Of a stretch of 64,000 nt of DNA, positions 51,307 through 61,202 are shown piece after piece. Below the pieces are notes generated by a model. The model had not been told where the DNA came from, made no database searches, and was given only the letters and a program-made list of their open reading frames with translations. Positions within the stretch are counted from its first letter, which is position 1, and each line of letters opens with the position of its first letter. Source of the stretch: Arthrobacter sp. PM3 (GTDB lineage: Bacteria > Actinomycetota > Actinomycetes > Actinomycetales > Micrococcaceae); assembly GCF_003352915.1 (NCBI RefSeq), contig NZ_CP022314.1, positions 238,993 through 302,992 on the forward strand, written 5' to 3'. The position numbers and the translations under genes were made by a program.

Positions 51307-53706
51307 TCAGTTGGCCGCGGCTCCTGCCCCGGCCGCCGCGCCGGCGAGCCGGAGCCAGGTGTCCACCACGGTGTCAGGGTTCAGGGAGACGGAGTCGATA
51401 CCTTCCCCGACCAGCCATTCGGCGAAATCCGGGTGGTCGCTGGGGCCCTGACCGCAGATGCCCACGTACTTGCCGTGCGCCTTGCAGGCCTTGATGGCCA
51501 GGCTCAGGAGCTTCTTGACGGCGGGATCGCGTTCATCGAAGCTCCCGGACACGATCGCCGAATCCCGGTCCAGGCCCAGGGACAGCTGGGTCATATCGTT
51601 GGACCCGATCGAGAAGCCGTCGAAGTACTCCAGGAACTCGTCCGCGAGCAGCGCATTGGACGGAATCTCGCACATCATGATCACTTCGAGGCCGTTCTCG
51701 CCCCGGGTGAGGCCGTTCTCCGCCAGCAGGTCGACGACGCCGCGGGCCTCGTCCAGGGTCCGCACGAACGGGATCATCAGCTTGACGTTGGTCAGCCCCA
51801 TCTCGTTGCGGACGAAGGACAGGGCCTCGCACTCGAGGTCGAAGCAGTCCCGGAAGGACGGCTCCAGGTACCGTGAGGCGCCCCGGAAGCCGAGCATGGG
51901 GTTCTCTTCGTGCGGCTCATAGGCCGGTCCGCCAATGAGGTTGGCGTATTCGTTGGACTTGAAGTCGGACATGCGCACGATCACCGGGTGCGGCGCAAAC
52001 GCGGCGGCAATGGTGGACACGCCCTCGGCCAGGCGCTTGACGTAGTACTCGCGCGGGCTGCTGTACGCGGCGATCCGCTCACGGATGTCCGCGGCGACGT
52101 CGGCCGGCTGGCTGTCCAGGTTCAGGAGGGCCTTGGGGTGGATGCCGATCTGCCGGTTGATGATGAATTCGAGCCGGGCCAGGCCCACCCCGTGGTTGGG
52201 CAGCTGGGCGAAGGTGAAGGCCTGTTCCGGGGTGCCGACGTTCATCATGACCTTGACGGGGGCCTCGGGCAGCTGGGTGATCTCGGTTTCCTCGGAGCTG
52301 AAGTCCAGGAGCCCTTCGTAGATCACGCCGGTCTCGCCGTCGGCGCAGGAGACGGTCACGTCGAGGCCGTCAGACAGGACGTCCGTGGCGTTGCCGGTGC
52401 CGACGACGGCGGGAATCCCCAGTTCGCGGGCGATGATCGCCGCGTGGCAGGTACGCCCGCCGCGGTTCGTCACAATGGCGGAGGCGCGCTTCATGATCGG
52501 TTCCCAGTCCGGATCGGTCATGTCGGCGACGAGGACGTCGCCGGTCTGGAACGCGGCCATCTGGTCGATCGCGGTGAGGATCCGGACGCTGCCGGCACCG
52601 ATGCGCTGGCCGATTGCGCGGCCCTCGACCAGGACCCGGCCGGTCCCGTTGAGACGGAACCGGCTCAGGCTGCCCGCGGCCCGGCGGGACTGCACGGTCT
52701 CCGGGCGGGCCTGCAGGATGTACAGGCCGCCGTCGACCCCGTCCTTGCCCCATTCGATGTCCATGGGCCGGCCGTAGTGCTTCTCAATGGCGACCGCATG
52801 CCGGGCGAGCTGCTCGACGTCGTCGTCATTGAGGCTGAAACGGTTCCGCAGGGAAGCTTCCACCGGCACGAAGTCGATGGTCCGGCCGATTTCGCGGCTG
52901 GCCGTGTAGGTCATCTGGAGGGCCTTCTCGCCCAGTCCGCGCTTGAGGATGGCCGGCCGGCCGGCCGCCAGGGCCGGCTTGTAGACGTAGAACTCGTCCG
53001 GGTTGACGGCACCCTGGACCACGGCCTCGCCGAGGCCGTAGGAGGAGGTGACGAACACGGCGTCCTGGAAGCCGGACTCGGTGTCCATGGTGAACATGAC
53101 ACCGGAAGCGCCGACGTCGGAACGGACCATGCGCTGGATGCCCGCCGAGAGCGCTACTTCAGCGTGTTCGAACTTGTGGTGCACGCGGTAGGCGATGGCG
53201 CGGTCGTTGTACAGGGACGCGAAAACGTCCTTGATGGCGAGCAGGATGTTCTCGATCCCGCGGATGTTCAGGAACGTTTCCTGCTGCCCGGCGAAGGAGG
53301 CATCCGGGAGGTCTTCCGCCGTCGCGCTGGAGCGGACCGCCCAGGAGAGGTCCTCGGAGCCGCCGTGCTTGTCCACCAGCTGCTGGTAGGCGTTGCGGAT
53401 CTGGGCTTCGAAATCCGGCAGGAAGGGCGTCTCGCGGATCAGGTCGCGGATCTCCTGCCCGGCCGAAGCCAGGGCCGTCACATCGTCCGTGTCCAGGCCG
53501 ACCAGCCGGTCGGCGATCTTCTGGTCCAGGCCCGAATCAGCGAGGAAGGTGCGGTAGGCATCCGCGGTCGTGGCGAAACCGTCCGGGACCTGGACGCCGG
53601 CAGAGGTCAGATTCTGCACCATCTCGCCGAGGGAGGCATTCTTCCCGCCCACCCGATCCAGGTCCTTGAGTCCGAGTTCTGAAAACCACAGGATGTCTGT
53701 CGTCAT
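51307..53706 (-). CDS. ppsA: Phosphoenolpyruvate synthase (pyruvate, water dikinase)
   Basis: A 799-residue enzyme making PEP from pyruvate and ATP for gluconeogenesis. N-terminal ATP-grasp domain: [33 protein letters not shown] (residues ~110-130) and DIEWGKDG. The phosphohistidine domain has [18 protein letters not shown] with His421. The C-terminal PEP-binding TIM barrel has [28 protein letters not shown] and [14 protein letters not shown] 53706 has AAGGAGC upstream. The regulator ppsR precedes it on the same strand with a 150-bp gap, and paa genes next door feed acetyl-CoA and succinyl-CoA into the same metabolism. Confidence 0.96.
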   Translation of the reverse strand: MTTDILWFSELGLKDLDRVGGKNASLGEMVQNLTSAGVQVPDGFATTADAYRTFLADSGLDQKIADRLVGLDTDDVTALASAGQEIRDLIRETPFLPDFEAQIRNAYQQLVDKHGGSEDLSWAVRSSATAEDLPDASFAGQQETFLNIRGIENILLAIKDVFASLYNDRAIAYRVHHKFEHAEVALSAGIQRMVRSDVGASGVMFTMDTESGFQDAVFVTSSYGLGEAVVQGAVNPDEFYVYKPALAAGRPAILKRGLGEKALQMTYTASREIGRTIDFVPVEASLRNRFSLNDDDVEQLARHAVAIEKHYGRPMDIEWGKDGVDGGLYILQARPETVQSRRAAGSLSRFRLNGTGRVLVEGRAIGQRIGAGSVRILTAIDQMAAFQTGDVLVADMTDPDWEPIMKRASAIVTNRGGRTCHAAIIARELGIPAVVGTGNATDVLSDGLDVTVSCADGETGVIYEGLLDFSSEETEITQLPEAPVKVMMNVGTPEQAFTFAQLPNHGVGLARLEFIINRQIGIHPKALLNLDSQPADVAADIRERIAAYSSPREYYVKRLAEGVSTIAAAFAPHPVIVRMSDFKSNEYANLIGGPAYEPHEENPMLGFRGASRYLEPSFRDCFDLECEALSFVRNEMGLTNVKLMIPFVRTLDEARGVVDLLAENGLTRGENGLEVIMMCEIPSNALLADEFLEYFDGFSIGSNDMTQLSLGLDRDSAIVSGSFDERDPAVKKLLSLAIKACKAHGKYVGICGQGPSDHPDFAEWLVGEGIDSVSLNPDTVVDTWLRLAGAAAGAGAAAN

Positions 53707-53856
53707 AATTACTGCTCCTTTGCAGATGGTGGCATGCAAGTGCGCCGCCCAGTCCCGGCGATTGCCGGTCGATGGGCGCAGGTCCTGTCCACAGTGACAG
53801 GTCTGCAGTGCTCTTTCCACATGACGTGCGCCACACTCAGTTTGTGAAAGTTTTCC

Positions 53857-54675
53857 CTAATGCTTGAGGTTCATCCGCTGCAGGATGGTGGCCGCCATCT
53901 CCTCCACGGACACCGAAGCTGAATTCAGGTAGGGAATCCTGTGGGAGACATACAGCTGCTCGGCGCTGCGCAGCTCGAAGCCGCACTGCCGCAGTGACGC
54001 GTAGGGTGAACCGCGGCGCCGTTCCGTGCGGATCTGGCTCAGGCGCAAGGGGTTGGAGGAGAGCCCGAAACACTTCTCAACAAAAGGCCTCAGCGGCTTC
54101 GGAAGCCCCTCGCGCGCAAAGTCCTCATCCACCAGCGGGAAATTCGCCGCAAAGATGCCATGCTGCAGCGCCAGGTACATGGTGGTGGGCGTCTTTCCGC
54201 ACCGGGACGGTGCCACCAGGATCACCTGGGCCTTCTCCAGCGCGCGCAGGCTCTGGCCGTCGTCGTGCTCCATGGCGTACTCCACGGCCGCCATCCGGGA
54301 CCGGTACCGCTCCGCATTGCCCAGGCCGTGGGCCCTGCCCGGTTCGCCGCTGGCGGTCGAACCCAGGGCCCGCTCCAACTGCCCCACATGCGTTCCGATC
54401 AGGTCCACGATGATTCCCTGGCACGTGGCCAGGACCTGGCGGATGTCGCTGCTGACCGCCGTGGAAAACACGATCGGCTGCGGGCCGGAAGCGGCCAGCT
54501 TGTCGATCGTGCCCACCACGGCCGCGGCCTGTTCGACGGTCGTGATGAACGGCACCGTGATGCGGTCAAAATTGTTGGCCGGGAACTGCGTCAGCAATGT
54601 GTTGCCGAGCGTTTCCGCGGTGATGCCGGTGCTGTCCGAGAGAAAATAGACAGGCCGAAGATCGTCATTGGTCAT
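53857..54675 (-). CDS. ppsR: PEP synthase regulatory protein (DUF299 kinase/pyrophosphorylase)
   Basis: A 272-residue bifunctional regulator that phosphorylates (ADP-dependent) and dephosphorylates PpsA. The start has YFLSDSTGITAETLGNTLLTQF; the P-loop-like VAPSRCGKTPTTMYLA (about residue 150) binds nucleotide; GLSSNPLRLSQIRTERR follows. ATG 54675 has GGAG upstream. It lies before ppsA on the same strand, which strengthens both assignments. The gap before ppsA contains a small inverted repeat CTGTC-CACAGT-GACAG around 53785. Confidence 0.94.
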   Translation of the reverse strand: MTNDDLRPVYFLSDSTGITAETLGNTLLTQFPANNFDRITVPFITTVEQAAAVVGTIDKLAASGPQPIVFSTAVSSDIRQVLATCQGIIVDLIGTHVGQLERALGSTASGEPGRAHGLGNAERYRSRMAAVEYAMEHDDGQSLRALEKAQVILVAPSRCGKTPTTMYLALQHGIFAANFPLVDEDFAREGLPKPLRPFVEKCFGLSSNPLRLSQIRTERRRGSPYASLRQCGFELRSAEQLYVSHRIPYLNSASVSVEEMAATILQRMNLKH

Positions 54676-54747
54676 GAGCGCATTCTCCACCACGGCGGGG
54701 CCGACCTTACAAATACCGCGATAACTGCCGCGCACCGCGGCAGCCCG

Positions 54748-55125
54748 CTACGCCGCCATTTTCTGCCGCACGGGAGCCGCCGCCAGTCTCTGCCTCGCAG
54801 GAGCCGCCGTCACCGTTTCCGCCGGCGCCACGATGCTGAGGTGGCATTCGGACTGGAGCGGATCAATGGCTGCCGGCAGGTGCTGGGTGGCCGAGCACTC
54901 GCGCAGCTGTTCGAGGGCCGCCGGCTCCACCCGGGCGTGGCTGACATCGAGCACGAGGTGGAGTCCTTCCTTCAGGTGGTTTGCGCGTTTGACCACCACA
55001 TACAGGGCCTGGAGGCTCTTCGCCGTCACATGCCCTTGCGCTGCAACTTCTGCCTGACCGCAATCGAGGTCAAGCCTGACAAGAACCCGGAGTTTGTGGT
55101 TCAAACGATTCCCCTGTTCGTGCAT
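54748..55125 (-). CDS. Hypothetical protein, weakly STAS-like
   Basis: A 125-residue open frame. Residues ~10-100 (LVRLDLDCGQAEVAAQGHVTAKSLQALYVVVKRANHL, then LVLDVSHARVEPAALEQLREC) vaguely resemble an anti-sigma-factor-antagonist (STAS) pattern but a key Ser is not evident. The chosen ATG (55125) has poor upstream signals; longer in-frame starts exist up to 55212. Coding potential is less certain than for its neighbours. If real, it could act in a stress-regulation switch, but no partner gene is nearby. Confidence 0.45.
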   Translation of the reverse strand: MHEQGNRLNHKLRVLVRLDLDCGQAEVAAQGHVTAKSLQALYVVVKRANHLKEGLHLVLDVSHARVEPAALEQLRECSATQHLPAAIDPLQSECHLSIVAPAETVTAAPARQRLAAAPVRQKMAA

Positions 55126-55380
55126 GTACCGCTGGCCGCGACGCTGCGACCGGTTGGCCGCGACGCTGCGACCGACCCCCAGCCTAGGCAGGGAGTGTGA
55201 CCTAGGCAACATTCCGCTTCATATCCGGGAAACCGCGCGTTATCTGCCGCTTTATTGGCCCGCAGGTGTTGATCACCGGGCCCGGTGTACTGTATTGGAG
55301 GCCGCCATGGCGCCCCTCCGGCACCTGCAACTGGTCCAAGAGATTCCGGGCAGCAGGCCCGGCCGAGCTTTGAGGAACAC

Positions 55381-56451
55381 ATGACGCACCCCTTCGACAA
55401 CGCAGACCACGTCCCCGGTCCACCGTCCCGCGAACGGCGCCCGGTGAAGAAACCGGTGAAGAAACGCCGGGGCCGCATCGCGCTGATCGCCGTCGCCGCA
55501 GTCGTGGTGCTCGTCGCGGTGGTTGCCGGCGGCTACCTCTTCAACCTCGCACGCACTTTCGACTCCGGCACCAGCAAGATTGACCAGGCTTTCCCGGACG
55601 AGTCCACCCGCCCGCAGAAGACCGGCACCGCGATGAACATCCTGGTGATGGGCAGCGACAGCCGGGGCGCCACCGAGGCGGACGCGGAAGGCGGCGCTCC
55701 CACCAACCAGCGGGCCGACACGCTGATGCTGATGCACATCCCGGCGGACCGCAAGAACATCTACACGATGTCCATCATGCGCGACCTCTGGGTGGACATC
55801 CCCGGCCACGGCGAGGCCAAGATCAACTCCGCGCTGGCCCTTGGCGGCACGCCACTGATGGTCCAGACCATCGAGTCCATCTTCCACCAGCGCATCGACC
55901 ACGTCGCGATGATCGACTTCGAAGGCTTCAAGGGCCTCACCGACGCCCTCGGCGGCGTGACCGTGAACCTCAAGCTGCCGTTCACCTCAACGGCACTGCC
56001 GGGCCAGTCCTTCGCCCCGGGCCAGCACACCTTCGACGGAACGCAGGCCCTGGCCTTCGTGCGCGAACGCCATGCCTACGCCGACGGCGACTACCAGCGC
56101 GTCCGCAACCAGCAGGAATTCCTGCGGGCCATCATCAAGAAGTCGATCGCGGGCCAGACGCTGAGCAACCCGATCACCATCAACAACATGGTGGGTGCGG
56201 TATCGCCGTTCGTCACCGTGGACAAGACCCTGGATTCGGGCGCGGTGGCCGGCCTGGCGCTGCAGCTCAAGGATATCCGGGCGCAGAACACCGTCATGTT
56301 CACGCTGCCCACCAACGGCATCGGGACGTCCGCGGACGGCCAGTCGATTGTGCTGACGAACCCGGAGGCCATCAGTGCCATCTCCGCGGCGATGGCCTCG
56401 GACACCCTGGGTGACTACGTCACGGCGAACAAGTTCGAAAACGGGAACTGA
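55381..56451 (+). CDS. LytR-CpsA-Psr (LCP) family cell-wall ligase
   Basis: A 356-residue membrane-anchored protein: a basic cytoplasmic N-terminus (RRPVKKPVKKRRGR), one transmembrane helix (~28-50), then the extracellular LCP domain with MNILVMGSDSRGA, QRADTLMLMHIPADRKN, SIMRDLWVDIPGHGEAKINSALALGG and ALAFVRERHAYADGDYQRVRNQQEFL. LCP enzymes move undecaprenyl-linked glycopolymers onto peptidoglycan. ATG 55381 has GAGGAA upstream. The next gene is a paralogue. Confidence 0.95.
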   Translation: MTHPFDNADHVPGPPSRERRPVKKPVKKRRGRIALIAVAAVVVLVAVVAGGYLFNLARTFDSGTSKIDQAFPDESTRPQKTGTAMNILVMGSDSRGATEADAEGGAPTNQRADTLMLMHIPADRKNIYTMSIMRDLWVDIPGHGEAKINSALALGGTPLMVQTIESIFHQRIDHVAMIDFEGFKGLTDALGGVTVNLKLPFTSTALPGQSFAPGQHTFDGTQALAFVRERHAYADGDYQRVRNQQEFLRAIIKKSIAGQTLSNPITINNMVGAVSPFVTVDKTLDSGAVAGLALQLKDIRAQNTVMFTLPTNGIGTSADGQSIVLTNPEAISAISAAMASDTLGDYVTANKFENGN

Positions 56452-56538
56452 TTTCCGCTTTGTGAGGCGGGCCGCGACCCCGCCGGGCAGGCCGTTGGAC
56501 CCTTAGTCCCCCGGCTGGCCCGGTGGTAGCGTCCGGTC

Positions 56539-57633
56539 ATGGGGAACGCTCCGGAACCGGCCGCCGCGGCTTCCGCGGCGTCCCCGGCCCCAGCTCCCCG
56601 CCGCGGGACCGGCCGCAGCCGCCGTCGGACGTTGATGTTGCTGGGCGTCCTGTTGCTGGTCGCCGTGGGTGTCGCATCAGCGGCCTATGTCCTCACCCGG
56701 CCGCGTTCCGGCGCCCCGGCGCCGGCAGCAGCCACGGCACCGGCCGCCGCCCCGGCTCCCATGACCTCCGCCGCCCCCAGTCCCACCCCCACACCGGAAC
56801 GGCCCGCCGTCGCCCTTAACATCCTGCTGGTCGGCAGCGACAGTCGCGTCAACGCCCGGGCGGCGGCCGCAGCCGGCAGCGCCTCCGACCAGCGCGGGGA
56901 CGCCCTCGTGCTCATCCATATCCCGGCGGACCGGCAGGGCCTGTACGGGGTCTCGATCATGCGGGACCTGTGGGTGGACATCCCCGGCCACGGCGCGGCC
57001 AAGATCAACTCCGCCCTGTCCGCCGGCGGGCTGCCCCTGATGACACGGGCGGTGGAGGCGCTGCTCGGGACGCACATCGACCACACGGTGATGCTGGATT
57101 TCCAGGGATTCGCGGCACTGACGGACGCGCTCGGCGGTGTCGACGTCGACATCAAGCAGCCGTTCACCGGCACGGTGGATGACAAAGTGCATTTCCCCGC
57201 AGGCGTGAACCGGCTCAACGGGCTGCAGGCCCTGGCCTTTGTCCGCGAGCGCCACGCCTTTGCCGACGGGGACTTCCAGCGGGTCCGGAACCAGCAGGCC
57301 TTCCTGAAGGCCGTGCTGGCCAAGCTGGCCTCCGAGGGCGGACTCTCCGACCGCGCCACCGCCCGGGCGCTCATCAGCACCGTGCTGCCGCACGTGACCC
57401 TGGACGCCGGATTCACGCTCGCGTCGTTGGAAGACCTGGCCTTCAGCCTGCGCCGGACGGACCCCGGACGGGCCGTATTCTTCACGCTTCCCACCGCCGG
57501 GACCGGGACGAGCCGGGACGGCCAGTCGATTGTCCTGCAGGACCCCGCCGCGACCGCCGCGCTCACCGCCGCCCTGCGCTCGGGAGACCTGGCCGGCTAC
57601 GTGGCGGCCAACCGGCTGCAGAACGGCAACTGA
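56539..57633 (+). CDS. LytR-CpsA-Psr (LCP) family cell-wall ligase, paralogue
   Basis: A 364-residue paralogue of the preceding gene: same layout of basic N-terminus, one helix (about 37-57), Ala/Pro/Thr-rich linker and LCP domain with LNILLVGSDSRVNA, DQRGDALVLIHIPADRQGLYGVSIMRDLWVDIPGHG and ALAFVRERHAFADGDFQRVRNQQAFL. The close likeness (many identical motif residues) and 87-bp spacing point to a local duplication. The start ATG 56539 has only a weak GGTGG site. Confidence 0.95.
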   Translation: MGNAPEPAAAASAASPAPAPRRGTGRSRRRTLMLLGVLLLVAVGVASAAYVLTRPRSGAPAPAAATAPAAAPAPMTSAAPSPTPTPERPAVALNILLVGSDSRVNARAAAAAGSASDQRGDALVLIHIPADRQGLYGVSIMRDLWVDIPGHGAAKINSALSAGGLPLMTRAVEALLGTHIDHTVMLDFQGFAALTDALGGVDVDIKQPFTGTVDDKVHFPAGVNRLNGLQALAFVRERHAFADGDFQRVRNQQAFLKAVLAKLASEGGLSDRATARALISTVLPHVTLDAGFTLASLEDLAFSLRRTDPGRAVFFTLPTAGTGTSRDGQSIVLQDPAATAALTAALRSGDLAGYVAANRLQNGN

Positions 57634-57660
57634 GCCGCCGCTCTTCGGTACATTGGGTCC

Positions 57661-59889
57661 ATGACCCAGACTTCCGCGCAGCCTTTCCCGCAACCGCCCG
57701 TCGCCCGCAAAGTCCCCTCGGTGCGGACCCACCACGGCGACACGTTCGAGGACAACTACGAATGGCTCCGGGACAAGGAGTCCGCGGAGGTTGTGGACCT
57801 GCTCAAAGCGGAGAACGCGTACCAGGAGGCGGTGACCGCGCACCAGGAGCCGTTGCGCGAGGCCATCTTCCAGGAAATCAAGGGCCGCACCCAGGAAACA
57901 GACCTCTCCGTCCCCAACCGCAAGGACGGCTGGTGGTACTACACCCGCTCGGTCGAGGGCAAGGAGTACGGCATCCACTGCCGTGTCCGCGGCCAGGACA
58001 CCGGGGACCGCGTCGCGGACTGGACTCCCCCCGCTGTGGAAGCCGGCGTCAGCATCGCCGGCGAGGAAGTCCTCCTGGATGGCAATCACGAGGCCGAGGG
58101 GAAACCGTTCTTCGCCGTGGGCGGGGCCGCCACCACGATCGACGGCACCCTTTACGCGTACGCCGTGGACAATGCCGGCGACGAACGCTTCACCCTGCGC
58201 ATCAAGGACCTCCGCACCGGCGAACTGCTGCCGGACGTGATCGAAAACGTCTTCTACGGCATCTGTTTCTCCCCCGACGGCACCCGGATCTTCTACACTG
58301 TGGTGGACGACTCCTGGCGGCCGTACCAGGTGAAGGCACATGTGCTGGGCACTCCGGTCGGCGAGGACGAGGTCATCTACCAGGAAGACGACGTCGCCAT
58401 GTGGCTCGGCTTCGAACTCTCGGCCGACCGGCGCCACCTCGTGCTGAGCATCGGCTGCTCCGAGTTCAGCGAAACCCGCCTGCTGCGCTTCGATGACCCC
58501 GACGCCGCACTGCAAACTGTGATCTCCCGTGACGAGCGCATCCTGTACGAGGCCGAACCGTTCCTGCTGGCCGACGCCTCCGGCGCTGGCACTGGCACCG
58601 GGCAGGAGCGGATCCTGCTGACCCACAACAAGGACGCCATCAACTCGATGGTTTCGCTCGTGGACCCCGCCGAACTCGGCAAGCCGCTGGCCGAGCAAAA
58701 CTGGAGCACCGTCGTCGCGCATTCCGACGACGTCCGGGTCAACGGCGCCGGGGTCACGTCGACGCACGCGGTGATCTCCATCCGCAAGGACACGATCGAG
58801 CGGGTCCAGGTCCTGCCCCTCGCCGGCCTGGGCACCCCGGAACAGGGCGCCGCCGTGGAACCGGCCTTCGACGAGGAGCTGTACACGGCCGGCGTCGCGG
58901 GCTCCGACTACGAGGCCCCCGTGATCCGGATGGGCTACACGTCCTACTTCACCCCGTCACGGGTCTATGACTTTGTGCTGCCCACCCCGGAGCGCCCTGC
59001 CGGTGAACTGCTGCTGCGCAAGGAGAGCCCGGTGCTGGGCGGCTACTCGCCGTCGGACTACGTCGCCACCCGTGAATGGGCAGTGGCCGGCGACGGGACC
59101 AGGATCCCGCTCTCGGTGCTGCGGCACGCCTCCGTCAAGCAGGATTCGACGGCGGCCGGCCTGGTGTACGGCTACGGCTCCTATGAGATGAGCATGGATC
59201 CGGGGTTCGGGATCCCCCGGTTGTCGCTGCTGGACCGGGGCGTCGTGTTCGTGATCGCGCACATCCGCGGCGGCGGGGAGCTGGGCCGGCACTGGTACGA
59301 CGCCGGCAAGAAGCTGCAAAAGAAGAACACCTTCACCGATTTCATCGCGGCCACGGACTGGCTCGCCGGGTCCGGCTGGGTGGCCCCGGACCGGATCGCG
59401 GCGATGGGCGGCTCCGCGGGCGGCCTGCTCATGGGCGCCGTCGCCAACCTGGCGCCTGAGAAGTACGCCGCGATCGTGGCGGCCGTGCCGTTCGTGGACG
59501 CACTGACCACCATCCTGGACCCCGAACTGCCGCTCTCGGCGCTGGAGTGGGAGGAATGGGGCAACCCGATCACAGACCCGGAGGTGTACGCGTACATGAA
59601 GTCGTACACCCCGTACGAGAACGTCCGCGCCCTCGCCTACCCGAAGATCGCCGCCGTGACGAGCTTCAACGACACGCGGGTGCTGTACGTGGAACCGGCC
59701 AAGTGGGTGCAGCGGCTGCGCGAAGTCAACACCGGCAGCGAGCCCATTGTCCTGAAGATCGAGATGGAAGGCGGACACGGCGGCGCCTCGGGCAGGTACG
59801 TGCAGTGGCGCGAACGGGCCTGGGACTACGCGTTCGTGGCCGACTCCCTCGGCGCGACGGACCTCCTGCCGGGGGCGGGGCTGAAGTAA
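57661..59889 (+). CDS. S9-family peptidase (oligopeptidase B / prolyl oligopeptidase type)
   Basis: A 742-residue serine peptidase. A beta-propeller domain (~60-430) is followed by an alpha/beta hydrolase domain with the catalytic Ser in AMGGSAGGLLMGAV (about residue 583), Asp in SFNDTRVLYVEP and His in EMEGGHGGASGRY. The HIRGGGELGRHWYDAGKKLQKKNTFTDF segment is typical of oligopeptidase B, which cleaves after basic residues in short peptides. No signal peptide, so likely cytoplasmic. ATG 57661, 27 bp after the LCP gene. Confidence 0.95.
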   Translation: MTQTSAQPFPQPPVARKVPSVRTHHGDTFEDNYEWLRDKESAEVVDLLKAENAYQEAVTAHQEPLREAIFQEIKGRTQETDLSVPNRKDGWWYYTRSVEGKEYGIHCRVRGQDTGDRVADWTPPAVEAGVSIAGEEVLLDGNHEAEGKPFFAVGGAATTIDGTLYAYAVDNAGDERFTLRIKDLRTGELLPDVIENVFYGICFSPDGTRIFYTVVDDSWRPYQVKAHVLGTPVGEDEVIYQEDDVAMWLGFELSADRRHLVLSIGCSEFSETRLLRFDDPDAALQTVISRDERILYEAEPFLLADASGAGTGTGQERILLTHNKDAINSMVSLVDPAELGKPLAEQNWSTVVAHSDDVRVNGAGVTSTHAVISIRKDTIERVQVLPLAGLGTPEQGAAVEPAFDEELYTAGVAGSDYEAPVIRMGYTSYFTPSRVYDFVLPTPERPAGELLLRKESPVLGGYSPSDYVATREWAVAGDGTRIPLSVLRHASVKQDSTAAGLVYGYGSYEMSMDPGFGIPRLSLLDRGVVFVIAHIRGGGELGRHWYDAGKKLQKKNTFTDFIAATDWLAGSGWVAPDRIAAMGGSAGGLLMGAVANLAPEKYAAIVAAVPFVDALTTILDPELPLSALEWEEWGNPITDPEVYAYMKSYTPYENVRALAYPKIAAVTSFNDTRVLYVEPAKWVQRLREVNTGSEPIVLKIEMEGGHGGASGRYVQWRERAWDYAFVADSLGATDLLPGAGLK

Positions 59890-59920
59890 CCCCCTCCGCC
59901 CTGCCCGCCCGGGATCGGAC

Positions 59921-60130
59921 CCTCCCTCACATCCGCACCCCCTGGACCGGACCCTCCCTCACATCCGCCCCCCCGGACCGGACCCTCCCTCACATCCGCA
60001 CCCCCGGGACCGGACCCTCCCTCACATCCGCACCCCCTGGACCGGACCCTCCCTCACATCCGCACCCCCGGGACCGGACCCTCCCTCACATCCGCACCCC
60101 CTGGGCGGCCCCTCCCTCACATCCGCCCCC
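59921..60130. repeat. Tandem repeat array, seven units of 31-32 bp
   Basis: CCTCCCTCACATCCGC occurs seven times, starting at 59921, 59953, 59984, 60016, 60048, 60080 and 60111 (steps 31-32 bp), with a G/C-rich connector alternating between CCCTGGACCGGA and CCGGGACCGGA types. No unique spacers are present. It sits past the S9 peptidase stop (59889). The GTGAGGGAG core (read on the other strand) is the same as in the 32-bp array 30805-30948. Confidence 0.9.
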
Positions 60131-60158
60131 CGGGGCGGCCCGCGGGCTGCTGCGGATC

Positions 60159-60243
60159 GGGCGCCCGTCCGTCACAAATGGCCGCTATCAGGGCGCCCGC
60201 TGGTCACAAATGGTCGCTATGGAGTTCCCATAGCGGCCATTTT
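60159..60243. repeat. Second 32-bp direct repeat with terminal palindrome
   Basis: GGGCGCCCG begins at 60159 and 60191, 32 bp apart, each followed by GTCACAAATGGYCGCTAT (60171-60188 and 60203-60220). An inverted ATAGCGGCCATTTT (60230-60243) closes a hairpin with the second copy. It lies directly after the seven-unit array and ~200 bp upstream of the gene at 60443. Confidence 0.85.
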
Positions 60244-60442
60244 CGACGAACCGGCGGCGGCGGGGCCTCGCCTCGGGGACGAACACGGCGCGCCCGGGCC
60301 AACCGAGAGCCCACTACCGCCGAATTGGTCATCATGCTTACTATTTACTGGCATGATGGGCTTTCGACGTCGGACCCGTCCGCTGGGGGCGGGGCGTCTG
60401 AGGGCTTTGACCGGGCACAGGGTGCCGGAGATGGAGTTTGTT
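60244..60442. other. Leader region before the duplicated Ala/Asn-rich protein gene
   Basis: About 200 bp that includes a notably AT-rich stretch (60325-60355, GTCATCATGCTTACTATTTACTGGC) which could carry the promoter (for example TTGGTC ... TACTAT). No open frame with good signals is seen before 60443. Confidence 0.4.
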
Positions 60443-61195
60443 ATGAGCGTTGAGCCAGGAATGACCCCGTTGACTGATGATGAGCTGCTGGCGCAGGGTG
60501 GCACGCCGCTCCCGGACAAGGAAGTTGCCTCCGTCCTGGACCTGAACGCGGACCTGAACCTCGGCATCAGCGCCGCGGCGCCGATCGACCTCGGCGTCGC
60601 AGCCAACGCCAATGTGGCCGCGCCGATTGACGCCGGCGCCTCGGCCAACGTGCTCTCCGTCGGGTCCGAATCCCAGGCTCTGGCCGACCAGGGCACCATC
60701 ATCAACCAGGGAGTCACCGGCGATGCCACGGCAGACTCCACCCAGGACAGCCTCATCGACCAGGGCGCCGGTACGGATGCGGGGACCGCGGCTGCTGCAC
60801 CTGCCGACGCGGCGGCGGCTGCCGCCCCTGCCACCGCCGATGCCGCCCCTGCCGATCTCGGCGGTGCACTGCCGGGCGGCACGGCGCCGGACCTGGGCGG
60901 CGCCCTGCCGGACGGCACGGTGCCGGACCTGGGCGGCGCGACGGGCGCCCTCAACGGCAACCTGCTCAACGTCGACGTGAACCTGGACGCCAACGCGGGC
61001 ATCGCAGCCCCCATCAACGGTGCTGTGGCCGCCAACGCCAACGTGGCTGCACCGATCGACGCCGCCGTCGGCGCGAACATCGGTTCCATCGACAGCAACG
61101 CGTTCGCCGTCGCCCAGCAGGACGCCATCATCAACCAGGATATCCACGGCGACGCCACGGCGTCGGCCGACCAGCAGTCCGATCTGAAGCAGTAG
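60443..61195 (+). CDS. Ala/Asn-rich protein with internal duplication, partner of the M50 protease
   Basis: A 250-residue acidic protein of unknown function and no signal peptide. A distinctive N-terminus (MTPLTDDELLAQGGTPLPDKE) precedes two similar blocks: residues ~33-107 and ~177-250, both with AANANVAAPIDA, IINQ and GDATA. Between them (138-167) are short DLGGALP-GT-P repeats. The layout, a conserved leader-like head plus repeat body, followed 7 bp later by a protease with a PqqD-like domain, suggests a substrate or exported partner, but this is inference. ATG 60443 has GGAG upstream; an earlier in-frame start at 60353 has no site. Confidence 0.7.
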   Translation: MSVEPGMTPLTDDELLAQGGTPLPDKEVASVLDLNADLNLGISAAAPIDLGVAANANVAAPIDAGASANVLSVGSESQALADQGTIINQGVTGDATADSTQDSLIDQGAGTDAGTAAAAPADAAAAAAPATADAAPADLGGALPGGTAPDLGGALPDGTVPDLGGATGALNGNLLNVDVNLDANAGIAAPINGAVAANANVAAPIDAAVGANIGSIDSNAFAVAQQDAIINQDIHGDATASADQQSDLKQ

Positions 61196-61202
61196 CACCC
61201 CG

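Noticed and set aside
54160..55200. 346-codon plus-strand frame opposite ppsR
   Set aside because: Arg/Gly/His-rich shadow; ppsR on the minus strand has all family motifs.
59921..60130. Seven-unit repeat considered as a CRISPR array
   Set aside because: The whole ~32-bp unit is repeated with no unique spacers, and no cas genes are present.
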